36,301 nucleotides of DNA from Candidatus Thalassarchaeum sp. GTDB taxonomy: Archaea; Thermoplasmatota; Poseidoniia; Poseidoniales; Thalassarchaeaceae. How positions within the stretch are numbered: position 1 is the stretch's first letter; every line of letters starts with the position of its first letter. Where the stretch lies: positions 1 to 36,301 of the forward strand of contig JAKURL010000002.1 of NCBI GenBank assembly GCA_022449345.1. Reading direction: 5' to 3'. Under the pieces are notes generated by a model. It had not been told where the DNA came from and made no database searches. It saw nothing but the letters and a program-made list of their open reading frames with translations. The translations under genes and the position numbers were made by a program. Shown one piece after another: positions 16,001-22,772 of this stretch.

Positions 16001-18261
16001 TCGACCACGATGGTTCGATTCACATCACTTGGTTCGAGACCCAAGAGTCGGTAGAAGATACAGAGGGTGTGGTCGAACTTCGCTGGACTAGAATCCAATC
16101 TCCGGTGATGAATGGCTTTGAGCAATTACCATTGAACCGTTACCTAACTCAAGCCTACAGCGTGGTGAACACACGCACGATTACCAGTAGCTCTCAGAAC
16201 TTGATGGGTGTATTTGGCAGTGAATTCGATGCCAGTGCCCAACCGATAGTCAAGTTCGCTTGGCCGGAGCGAACCATCGCTTGGACAGCAAATGACTGCA
16301 CTGACGAAGAAAGTGTAGCAAACAAGTGGGATGTTTGTATGTGGAGTGAAGATCTGTATGACATGTCACTAGACCTTCACCCTACGGAGACAGGTCATGT
16401 CACGATTCAACCAGATCAATCGATAGAGGTAGCAATGAATCTGCGTGGAATCCAAATTCCAGGCGAAGTCGACATTGTATCAATAGATGTTGAGGGTGTG
16501 CTTGATAACTGGGATATTACCGCCGGATTTGGCGAGAATTATCACCCAACTAGCACGATAGCTGAAGGTAATTCGGAGGAAGTTTACCTACTGATTCAAG
16601 CCCCAGATATCCGTCTTGTGAACGAAGATCAGTCATTCGATGTGATAGTTAGAGTTCAGTCCACTACAGACCAGTTTGCAACCACAGAGCAATCGGTTAG
16701 TGTAAACCTCGTCAATGACAAAGATTGGAATGACGACGACCAAGATGGAATATTGGATCAGGACGACCTCTGTCAATTCGGCGAGACTGGTTGGCAATCA
16801 TCAGCCATGACCGATTACGATGGAGATGGCTGCAGAGACGAGACCGAGGATATCGACGACGATAACGACGGAGTCGAAGATGCTCTAGACGAGTGTCCAA
16901 CCGGTGCGATGAATCCTGACCGAGTAGATGTTGACTTCGATGGTTGTGACGATGTACTAGAAGACACCGACATTGACGGTGACTTGGTACCAAACCACGA
17001 AGATCTATGTCCTGATGGTGCGCAATACTGGAATTCTTTCTCAATCGATCACGATGGTGATGGTTGCCGAGATATGGATGAAGATGACAATGACGACAAT
17101 GATCCATATCTCGATGTTCATGACGATTGTCCAACGGGGCTAATCGGATGGACAGGATCTGCTTATGACCACGACTCCGACGGTTGTCACGACCACGAGG
17201 AAGACCTCGACGACGACAACGACGGTGTGCTAGATCGCGAGGACTCCTGCGCCTACGGAATGTTAGACTGGACATCTAATGAGATAAGTGATCAGGATGG
17301 CGACGGTTGCAACGACGTATACGAAGACACCGATGTTGATGACGACGGAGTCCCCGACCACGAGGATTCCTGTCTCTCAGGTAAGTTTGGATGGGTGTCT
17401 ACCCCTCTGAATGATTGGGACGGAGATGGTTGTCACGACGCTGAAGAAGATGAAGACGACGACGGAGACGGTTTCCTAGACTCTGAGGACTCTTGTATTC
17501 GTAGTTCCTCTCCTCACATTGTAGATGCTGATCTCGATGGTTGTGATGACCGTGGAGAGGACACCGACCTAGACAATGATGGAATCGAGTCCTCTGAGGA
17601 TAATTGTGAGATTAACCCACTGCCAGGATGGGTATCTTCTCTCAACTCAGACCGTGACCGGGATGGCTGTGCAGATGCTACAGAAGACTTAGATGACGAT
17701 GGCGACGGAGTTCTTGATGTAGACGATGCCTGCCCAATAAGCAACCGCTTGACAATAGACCACGATAGCGATGGTTGCATGGATGAATACGATCTTGACG
17801 ATGATAACGACGGAGTTCCTGACACCAGAGATCAGTGCGCTCACGGTGCCCTCGCCTGGACTTCAACCAAGGAGACTGACATCGACGGTGACGGCTGTCA
17901 AGATTCCTCTGAAGACAAATCACTACCACGAGGTCTTGTTCAGACGATTTCAGACTCACCAGTGTTGATGGCTGCAATTTCAGGGCTAGCTCTAGTGGTT
18001 CTACTCGGAACAGTTCTACAGCGCCGTTCCGACCGTCGTAGCCGAGACGAGATTGGAGACGATACCCGTGATGTCATGGACTCTATGCGAGACGAGGATG
18101 ACCTATGGTCGGTAAAGACTGAAACTATCCAAATTCCAACAAAGGTAGAGGTTGAGGGTGATAGCCAGTATCTAAGGTTAGTCGAAACTGGCTATTCACC
18201 TGAAGTTGCGAGAGCCATTGTTGCCTCCGAGGATACAGTAAGGAAACAGTCTGAGGAGTGA
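13027..18261 (+). CDS. Giant surface protein: beta-propeller-like repeats, vWA-like domain, ten Cys/Asp-rich type-3 repeats, C-terminal TM
   Basis: A 1744-residue exported protein, probably bound to the cell surface. The start is GTG at 13027 or, more likely, ATG at 13051. A hydrophobic export segment covers about residues 32-50 (LAATLALLMLTALAAPSLL). Propeller-like repeats with the pattern (S/N)Px(V/I)xxDxxGxxHIVW occur at about 93, 148, 205 and 268, then again at about 911 and 985. Between them lies a vWA-like domain with the MIDAS sequence DSSGSM (Asp298). Residues about 559-818 look like a jelly-roll segment (FESG, later WIDDVIIP). A beta-sandwich-like part (1120-1230) precedes ten thrombospondin-type-3-like repeats (1237-1628) with DxDGDGC cores, which should bind calcium. 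A TM helix (about 1644-1664) and an 80-residue acidic tail, expected to be cytoplasmic, close the protein. N-glycosylation sequons (NxS/T) are frequent. Adhesion or matrix function is an inference. Confidence 0.88.
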   Translation: MLTRLSTLMVGSRTPSLSAENNRIEIERAQLAATLALLMLTALAAPSLLSISAESQELAEEPTRFPTANGTIDDSDAQTLLTNLNANNPIDVMGVMDDSNRIHLVWIENTSTPLLRYALIQISTGVDTILISTTQVGGSNATSLSSPSMVVDSQGQAHIVWEITDTDILYTLLDPSQDDQDGSAGDIQNMTIVSHTVADGTGTRNSPDIAVDSFDAVHIVWVDTYDPQGLYFGSPLIYYCMLAYDSNNGFQVLINSTMVTPALGHRGSPAVSIGANNTVVIVWEDTRGSIVEYVGLIDSSGSMTTEWEDMCAVFYGGNMTSGQTFTGIKPMLEQANITVLETLYALSGQMSYASSHKNCEDGYIAGGSGSEGPRTTSLGQNASDTTGGIRSLGEVMYNNSNLTIPTDWSYNSEMWGPGSTWACLSWRDNSGMTPGNPATAFDHQWNPNATKLVIPVADEGPFGGSGNGHQAQEADDYQSISEAHDACVSAGIIPIAVAGTLSYGPSSPWGNDPHVRSHMMDLVQCAGNTTGIHERTCDDSAVNTTDAGGDMFLYPTDNMANFEGDFESGYFTNGWGVSGTSYNTWHVEAANNGNVYSQANLCDIGGTTGNPSFYSVSCNYTQPAGVTVDLRVTVDNWASEFSMDVILPDGTVASFNSSTVYNYYSGILVSFTGAGNYTIYLNDSYGDGGTSVSADYSYVSGSAPSTTPISGVYSARSGDISDNDSTNLEFTGVMSDGTVSFAYNISTEANFDFLTFSIDGIQLAQWSGSQSGNFSTPVSLGQHTLKWTYVKDGSVSVDHDAVWIDDVIIPLANYTEEMQALVQSIIQLTTGAGATNTFLTVLNPYSILSNPRSTWSVGDSGHTIDESTGQYQEDIGPDTDWYWREDGGGWDTLGHLVLVNDTQISQGHGWAVNPEVNVDDDGNIHVVWIDGKSEFPSKEGPSQLHYMQLDPDRQGALDGEPNGLVLDEVTTVKNTAVLHSNLIWGANPRVDFDHDGSIHITWFETQESVEDTEGVVELRWTRIQSPVMNGFEQLPLNRYLTQAYSVVNTRTITSSSQNLMGVFGSEFDASAQPIVKFAWPERTIAWTANDCTDEESVANKWDVCMWSEDLYDMSLDLHPTETGHVTIQPDQSIEVAMNLRGIQIPGEVDIVSIDVEGVLDNWDITAGFGENYHPTSTIAEGNSEEVYLLIQAPDIRLVNEDQSFDVIVRVQSTTDQFATTEQSVSVNLVNDKDWNDDDQDGILDQDDLCQFGETGWQSSAMTDYDGDGCRDETEDIDDDNDGVEDALDECPTGAMNPDRVDVDFDGCDDVLEDTDIDGDLVPNHEDLCPDGAQYWNSFSIDHDGDGCRDMDEDDNDDNDPYLDVHDDCPTGLIGWTGSAYDHDSDGCHDHEEDLDDDNDGVLDREDSCAYGMLDWTSNEISDQDGDGCNDVYEDTDVDDDGVPDHEDSCLSGKFGWVSTPLNDWDGDGCHDAEEDEDDDGDGFLDSEDSCIRSSSPHIVDADLDGCDDRGEDTDLDNDGIESSEDNCEINPLPGWVSSLNSDRDRDGCADATEDLDDDGDGVLDVDDACPISNRLTIDHDSDGCMDEYDLDDDNDGVPDTRDQCAHGALAWTSTKETDIDGDGCQDSSEDKSLPRGLVQTISDSPVLMAAISGLALVVLLGTVLQRRSDRRSRDEIGDDTRDVMDSMRDEDDLWSVKTETIQIPTKVEVEGDSQYLRLVETGYSPEVARAIVASEDTVRKQSEE
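16735..17912 (+). repeat. Ten tandem Cys/Asp-rich (thrombospondin type-3-like) repeat units
   Basis: Within the surface-protein gene, ten units of roughly 35-45 codons repeat the scheme DxDxDGVxDxxDxCPxG, a GW/W-containing loop, then DxDGDGCxDxxED. Each unit contributes one Cys before and one Cys after the loop (for example LCQ with GCRD, ECP with GCDD, and on to QCAH with GCQD), giving ten Cys pairs that probably form intra-repeat disulfides. The units have drifted in sequence, so this is an old protein repeat and not a fresh DNA duplication. The Asp ladders match calcium-binding type-3 repeats. Confidence 0.85.
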
Positions 18262-18272
18262 TTCCTAATGGA

Positions 18273-18308
18273 CGAGGGATTGGGTGGCAATTCGCCATCC
18301 TTTTCCTC
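18273..18308 (+). terminator. Hairpin with T run downstream of the surface-protein gene
   Basis: Eleven bases after the stop at 18261, CGAGG (18273-18277) pairs with CCTCG (18304-18308), and inside it GGGTGGC pairs with GCCATCC around an AATTC loop (18282-18300), followed by TTTT (18301-18304). The inner hairpin plus T run resembles a factor-independent terminator. Archaea mostly terminate at T-rich stretches without a hairpin, so this could instead stabilise the mRNA 3' end. Confidence 0.45.
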
Positions 18309-18369
18309 GCGACCAGCATTGGGCACCTTGAAAACTCCAAGGGGGGACTGAGGCTTGCGAGGCAACCAC

Positions 18370-19023
18370 ATGAGAGCGGTCAGAGTAGAGTGCTCTTTCG
18401 CCGCAATTGAGCACGATTCTAGGGCTCAGGCAGGCTTGCAGTGCATCTCCTGGGACTTCCGATCAATGCTTGGGATGGTGGACGGTAATCTGCGAATAAT
18501 GGTAGAGTGCATCACAATCGATGGAAATTGCCCACCTCCAGGAACCTACGTCGATGGGATTAGAATTGTTCAGATACTCGAGGAGTGGCAATCCGATATT
18601 CTAACTCACCACCTTGCTGTGTTGGAATTCGCTGCCGATTTCGTAGGCCACTATTTCCACAGTGGCGACCTAGCAATACTCGCTGGCTCCAACTTCACAG
18701 CCAATGGTTTAGTCTTGCAAATTGCCGGGCGCCACGAGGCAATGGTTCGATTCCTTTCAGATATCAGAACAAAGATTTCAGTCGAACGCGTTACCTCCGC
18801 TAAGGGCTCGGAAGGCTTGGTTCAGAAAGGACCGACACTTCAGCAACATCGGGTGGTTAGATTGGCTCATGAAAGCGGTTGGTACGAGGCGCCGAAGCGC
18901 ACCTCGATTAGGGAACTAGCAGAAAAGCTCGGCCTTTCCAAGTCAACAGTTGCAGAACAGCTGGTGAAGGCTGAGGGAGAGATAGTTGCAAGTTTCCTCG
19001 ACTCTTCTCTGGGTTCGGAATGA
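18370..19023 (+). CDS. Bacterio-opsin activator-type HTH (HTH_10) transcription regulator
   Basis: A 217-residue cytoplasmic regulator. The last 60 residues (QQHRVVRLAHESGWYEAPKR then TSIRELAEKLGLSKSTVAEQL) are the HTH_10 domain found at the end of Bat-like archaeal regulators, with the typical 'LxxAxxxGYFExPRRxSLxELAxxLGISKSTxxExLRRAE' scheme. The N-terminal 150 residues are an alpha/beta domain without recognisable PAS or GAF motifs, probably a ligand-sensing part. I start at ATG 18370 because GAGG lies seven bases before it; a TTG at 18355 is the alternative. It sits alone between the surface-protein gene and the zinc-ribbon gene on the same strand and might control either; that is inference. 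Confidence 0.78.
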   Translation: MRAVRVECSFAAIEHDSRAQAGLQCISWDFRSMLGMVDGNLRIMVECITIDGNCPPPGTYVDGIRIVQILEEWQSDILTHHLAVLEFAADFVGHYFHSGDLAILAGSNFTANGLVLQIAGRHEAMVRFLSDIRTKISVERVTSAKGSEGLVQKGPTLQQHRVVRLAHESGWYEAPKRTSIRELAEKLGLSKSTVAEQLVKAEGEIVASFLDSSLGSE

Positions 19024-19081
19024 TGCTACAATAGTGGGCATTCATAGGGGCGAATTTGCTCGCAGAAAATGAGGAAGCCGA

Positions 19082-19513
19082 ATGAGCAAGATACCTGCTG
19101 TCAAACTTCAACAACTCATGGGACTCGACGAGTATGAATTGACATTAGCAATCGATCGAGTGGCAAACGAATTAGGAATTTCTTCTCAAGAGGTTCAGGC
19201 GGAACTCGATTCGGTTGAGCCAGATTCATCTGCAAATAAGATAAATCCACCAATTACTCATGAAACACCAAAGAGCAAATCAATTTTCTCACGAAATAAA
19301 GTGGATTCAGGAGACGATTCGCCCACCTTCGTAACCGACTTATCAAAATTCAGAGTCACATACGACCCAAGCCACGAAGGAAAGAAAAAACAGAAGCAGG
19401 TGAATCAAGCGATTGTCTGTACCAATTGCTCGGCCCCCCTCGGCATTCCAGACATCCGACCGATCAAGGTAACATGTCCATCTTGCGGAGTAGAGACTAC
19501 ATACGAGCGTTGA
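19082..19513 (+). CDS. Small zinc-ribbon protein, unknown function
   Basis: A 143-residue protein. The N-terminal 45 residues form a helical module (KLQQLMGLDEYELTLAIDRVANELG, then SSQEVQAELDSV) that resembles a small helix-turn-helix or UBA-like bundle. A polar, low-complexity linker follows. The C-terminus has two CxxC pairs, CTNCSAPLG and CPSCGVETTYE, spaced 23 residues apart, as in a zinc ribbon. The ATG at 19082 follows GAGGAAGCCGA, an acceptable Shine-Dalgarno. No enzyme motif is visible. It converges with the DUF373 gene, six bases between the stops. Possible roles include transcription, RNA or ribosome binding; none can be assigned. Confidence 0.65.
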   Translation: MSKIPAVKLQQLMGLDEYELTLAIDRVANELGISSQEVQAELDSVEPDSSANKINPPITHETPKSKSIFSRNKVDSGDDSPTFVTDLSKFRVTYDPSHEGKKKQKQVNQAIVCTNCSAPLGIPDIRPIKVTCPSCGVETTYER

Positions 19514-19519
19514 GTAATC

Positions 19520-20740
19520 TTAGATGCCCCAGTAACGATTGCTGCCATCCTCGTCCGCTTCTGCAGTAACCGACTCGATCGCAGTTCTGAGTAGATAGTA
19601 GAAGATAATCGCGATGATTGGCAACATCCAGGTGTCTGACACATTGCCTGCGGTGATGTCATAATCACCACCACCTAGTTCGGCGAGGGAAACCTCGATG
19701 ACCGCTTTGGTGATTGAATAAACCACTGCACCAAGCCCGATTAGTAGCATACTCTGGCCGGTAAATGAACCCTCTTTCCATCGAAGTACACCAAGTGAGA
19801 GAACAAAGGAGAATGCTGCGACTAGAATCCATGTTAACGCTTGGTCGATAGCAATGATCCAAACCGCAAAGTTTCGATTTACTGAATCTAGGTCGAACGA
19901 GTCAATGCGAGTGAAGGTATCCAAAACGTAGGAATTCAATTCTTCGGTTTCGCCGTAGAAAACCGAATAGAAAGTCAGTATAGAAAACAGCACGGAGACA
20001 ATCGATAACCCCCACAGTAACGAGGACCAAATTCCTCCTGTGGCACTTTCTCTCATATCTATCATCAGCCGTTCCAATTGGTGTTCCCAACCCAAGCCTT
20101 TAGCGAGAATCCATATTCCAATAATCAACGGCATGGCTCCGATTAGAACAGCGCCGTTGGGCAAAATCAATCCTAGTCCGAAGATAATCAAGAACAAAGC
20201 GGCGGGAACTAGTAAGCGTGCCCTCCAACGAGGGTCTTCGATAGCCTTGGCAATGTAATAGTAAGTGCTCTCAATTCCCTTCGATTGCCTGACGATGATT
20301 TTCTCAACGTGGTCGACCCTGACTCTAGAGGTTAGGATTGGTAGCGAAGCTTCGTCATCTGCTCCATCGGTGACCAAGACCGCAGTATCTGGCTGAAATT
20401 CCTGAATCACCTCGTCGAGTTGGCTAGCGATAGCACGGTCAGACCTCGGGCCAACTCGAACATCACCAGTGAGGATGGCAATCTCAATCTCATCATCACC
20501 TTCGTTGCGCTCATTCAATCGGTCGTGATGATGAAGGGCGCCCAGGATTGCATTTGTATCGCTTTCTTCTGGGTCAGCAATCCCGAGTTTTAGGGCTGCA
20601 GTCAGAGTTGCCTTTCTCCCAATGATTGGTCCTCTGATTCCGGCCTTAACACCGAGATCATTATCCCTATCGATGGTAAGAACCAGTGTGCGCACCATGT
20701 TGGAAGCCCCCGTTGCGATGCGCAATGGGGTCTTCCCCAT
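19520..20740 (-). CDS. DUF373-family archaeal membrane protein
   Basis: An archaea-specific membrane protein family (COG2237) of unknown function. The N-terminal soluble domain has the family hallmarks: LVLTIDRDNDLGVKAGIRGPIIGR, LGIADPEESDTNAILGAL, EIAILTGDVRVGPRSDRAIASQLDEV, TDGADDEASLPILTSRV and IIVRQSKGIESTYYY. From about residue 178 there are six or so hydrophobic segments. The ATG at 20740 overlaps the priL stop as TAATG, which suggests re-initiation by the same ribosomes; the ATG at 20698 (MVRTLVLTIDRD) gives the more usual N-terminus. The acidic, nucleotide-like N-terminal motifs hint at ligand or metal binding, but no reaction is known. Confidence 0.87.
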   Translation of the reverse strand: MGKTPLRIATGASNMVRTLVLTIDRDNDLGVKAGIRGPIIGRKATLTAALKLGIADPEESDTNAILGALHHHDRLNERNEGDDEIEIAILTGDVRVGPRSDRAIASQLDEVIQEFQPDTAVLVTDGADDEASLPILTSRVRVDHVEKIIVRQSKGIESTYYYIAKAIEDPRWRARLLVPAALFLIIFGLGLILPNGAVLIGAMPLIIGIWILAKGLGWEHQLERLMIDMRESATGGIWSSLLWGLSIVSVLFSILTFYSVFYGETEELNSYVLDTFTRIDSFDLDSVNRNFAVWIIAIDQALTWILVAAFSFVLSLGVLRWKEGSFTGQSMLLIGLGAVVYSITKAVIEVSLAELGGGDYDITAGNVSDTWMLPIIAIIFYYLLRTAIESVTAEADEDGSNRYWGI

Positions 20741-21966
20741 TATGAAGAATCGGCAGGATTGCTTGCTTCTGACGCACCTTCGGTGCGTTCTGTGGATTCT
20801 TCACTCTCAGAAGAACGACTCTCATCTTGATATCTTCGTCGTTGCTTCGCTCGGAGATATTTCAGAGGATGAGTCATCCATTCCTGATCACACAAACGGT
20901 CATCACCCGGACTGACCGGACAGCGAGCACCGGTCTTCAGCGCAGAGCATCCATGAGGGGTGTATTGGTGCTCGTAAATGTGGCCGACTTGGTAAGAGGT
21001 GGTCTCTGCATTGTAGTCAGGGGCATTCTCGAAGAATGAGCAGGTAATTTCTTGAGTGTGACTCATGGCTCTTGACATCGCTGCCAGAAACACTCGGCCA
21101 GTGTGGTTGACGTTAATGCCTTGGCTTAGTTCAGCCACTGCAGATTCGAAGCAAGGGGGCCAGTCCTCACGGACGGCCGCCGTCATTGGCATTTCGGCGC
21201 TTACACGCTCGGAAAGCAAGCCGAGAATGCGATCGACAGGATCGGCGAAGAGACCAGCAAATGCATCGTCCATCTTCTCCATCCGGTCGGTACAATCCTC
21301 AGTCAAAGATTGACGGACTCGCTCTTTCAACAGGCGCGCAGTCCGCTGTTGGCTGGTCTCTCCACTGGCTGGGTCCATCTGCACCCATCCATTTTTTACC
21401 GGCCGGTTGACCAGCCGCCAATATCCACCGGTTATTTTCGGGCAGAGTTCCAAGAAATCCACCATCGGCACATGATAGATGATTTCGGTGGTACCTGGAA
21501 CAGGTTCGCTTCGTATGTCTGAGAGATAGGTGCAAGCGATGATTTTGAAGTGATTTCGATCCATTCCAAAGAGTTGGTCTGCCCGACTCGACTCGCCTTC
21601 TACCCAGCGGTTTAGCAAGCGTTCTTCGAAGGAAGCGCAGACGATTAGCATGGCGTGTAAGAAGGATAAGGCCTCGGTCATCCGACCGACATCTGAAGAC
21701 AGGTCAACGGTGGTTGTCGAATCCACTCCTTCTTTGTGAACCACTGACTCTACCAAGCGCAAACTACCTCGACGTCTGATGTCTTCCAACCAAGGTTCCT
21801 CGATTAGTCCCTCGACGGAAATTCCGTTGTCACTCAGTTGGCTACGGATGTAATCTCGACTCTGTGGTAAGAAGGGGTATCGTGCGAGTACGGACTCATC
21901 TTCGATGACCGGTGGAGTGAGCGGCATTGGCATTGTAAGCCGCAATATATCGAGAGGGTATTTCAA
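20740..21966 (-). CDS. priL: DNA primase large subunit
   Basis: The regulatory subunit of the archaeal/eukaryal-type primase, needed with PriS for RNA primer synthesis at replication forks. Support: the N-terminal alpha-helical domain beginning near YPFLPQSRDYI, and a C-terminal domain carrying the four expected cysteines of the 4Fe-4S cluster: WPPCFES, then HGCSALKTGARCP (two) and DRLCDQEW. Between them lies the family pattern NHTGRVFLAAMSRAM and ETTSYQVGHIYEHQY. Starts at 21966, 21933 or 21927 (MPMPLTPPV) are possible; the shorter two keep clear of the mptE leader. It ends in a Ser/Glu-rich tail and its stop overlaps the DUF373 start. The PriS gene is not in the window. Confidence 0.85.
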   Translation of the reverse strand: MKYPLDILRLTMPMPLTPPVIEDESVLARYPFLPQSRDYIRSQLSDNGISVEGLIEEPWLEDIRRRGSLRLVESVVHKEGVDSTTTVDLSSDVGRMTEALSFLHAMLIVCASFEERLLNRWVEGESSRADQLFGMDRNHFKIIACTYLSDIRSEPVPGTTEIIYHVPMVDFLELCPKITGGYWRLVNRPVKNGWVQMDPASGETSQQRTARLLKERVRQSLTEDCTDRMEKMDDAFAGLFADPVDRILGLLSERVSAEMPMTAAVREDWPPCFESAVAELSQGINVNHTGRVFLAAMSRAMSHTQEITCSFFENAPDYNAETTSYQVGHIYEHQYTPHGCSALKTGARCPVSPGDDRLCDQEWMTHPLKYLRAKQRRRYQDESRSSESEESTERTEGASEASNPADSS

Positions 21967-22000
21967 GACTCACCGAATCCTTCCACTGGAGAGGTATCGG

Positions 22001-22759
22001 ATGCAGACTAAACCAACTGACCTGAACCCAGTTGACGAGCGCTTGCTCGAACTACAGGATGAGGTGCGTGAGCACTTCGGTTGGGAACTACAAGCAGATG
22101 TAGATAGCGCGCTCGCTTTAGTCGCCAAAGTGGATGATTCCGAAATCGAGTCGTGGTCGCGACCTTGGCGAGCCCAAACAGTCGCATCTTTGCATAGAAG
22201 ATTGGTACTTCGAGCTACCAAAGTTGCAATTCTTGGTGCGGCGATTACAACTGACGAGGTCGAGCAAGTGCTGGAAAGCAACTCGCTTCTAATCACCGCT
22301 GATGGTTCCTGTGGTGTGTTGGACAGGCTACCAAATTCAGTCTCAGAACGGGCTTGGTCGCGCTTGGTTTGTATCGTCAGCGACGCGGATGGTGGAGACG
22401 GCACCATCGCCGCAGTTAAGCGTGGAGTACCCATAATATTGCACGCCCATGGAGATAATTCCGAATCATGGTCAGAGTTGCTAGAATTGGCCAGTGCTCA
22501 GCGGTCTCCTCCTCCAATCGTACTCACCCATCAGACGCCAGAAGCAATTGAGGGGATGCACAATCCGGGTGGATTTACCGACGGCGATCGCGCGGTATGC
22601 TTCGCCCGAGCCTTAGGCGTGGCCCGAGAGGACATATTGCTTCTAGGCACTCGAACAGATGTTGTCGGAGAATGGTCGGGTACAACCGACCCTAAACAAA
22701 AACACGTCAAGCTTCAATGGATGGCTAAGGTACTGCAGCACCTTGGATTCCTCGTTTAA
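22001..22759 (+). CDS. mptE: 6-hydroxymethyl-7,8-dihydropterin pyrophosphokinase, archaeal type (MptE)
   Basis: Transfers pyrophosphate from ATP to 6-hydroxymethyl-7,8-dihydropterin, a step towards folate or methanopterin-type cofactors; the archaeal enzyme (COG1634) is unrelated to bacterial FolK. Motifs seen: VCIVSDADGGDGT, IILHAHGDNSESW, VLTHQTPEAIEGMHNPGGFTDGDRAVCFARALG and a C-terminal KQKHVKLQWMAKVLQHLG. The ATG at 22001 is chosen because GGAGAGG lies seven bases before it; the frame is open back to 21905, but that stretch overlaps the opposite-strand priL gene. 252 residues, near the family norm. It is divergent from priL and convergent with polC (13 bases between stops). Confidence 0.88.
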   Translation: MQTKPTDLNPVDERLLELQDEVREHFGWELQADVDSALALVAKVDDSEIESWSRPWRAQTVASLHRRLVLRATKVAILGAAITTDEVEQVLESNSLLITADGSCGVLDRLPNSVSERAWSRLVCIVSDADGGDGTIAAVKRGVPIILHAHGDNSESWSELLELASAQRSPPPIVLTHQTPEAIEGMHNPGGFTDGDRAVCFARALGVAREDILLLGTRTDVVGEWSGTTDPKQKHVKLQWMAKVLQHLGFLV

Positions 22760-22772
22760 TCAAGGCATTCCA

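Noticed and set aside
16712-17275. A 187-codon minus-strand frame rich in Arg and His
   Set aside because: It is the antisense shadow of the Asp-rich calcium repeats.
16735-17912. CRISPR array or DNA-level tandem repeat
   Set aside because: The repetition is at protein level with much drift and no constant spacer-repeat lengths.
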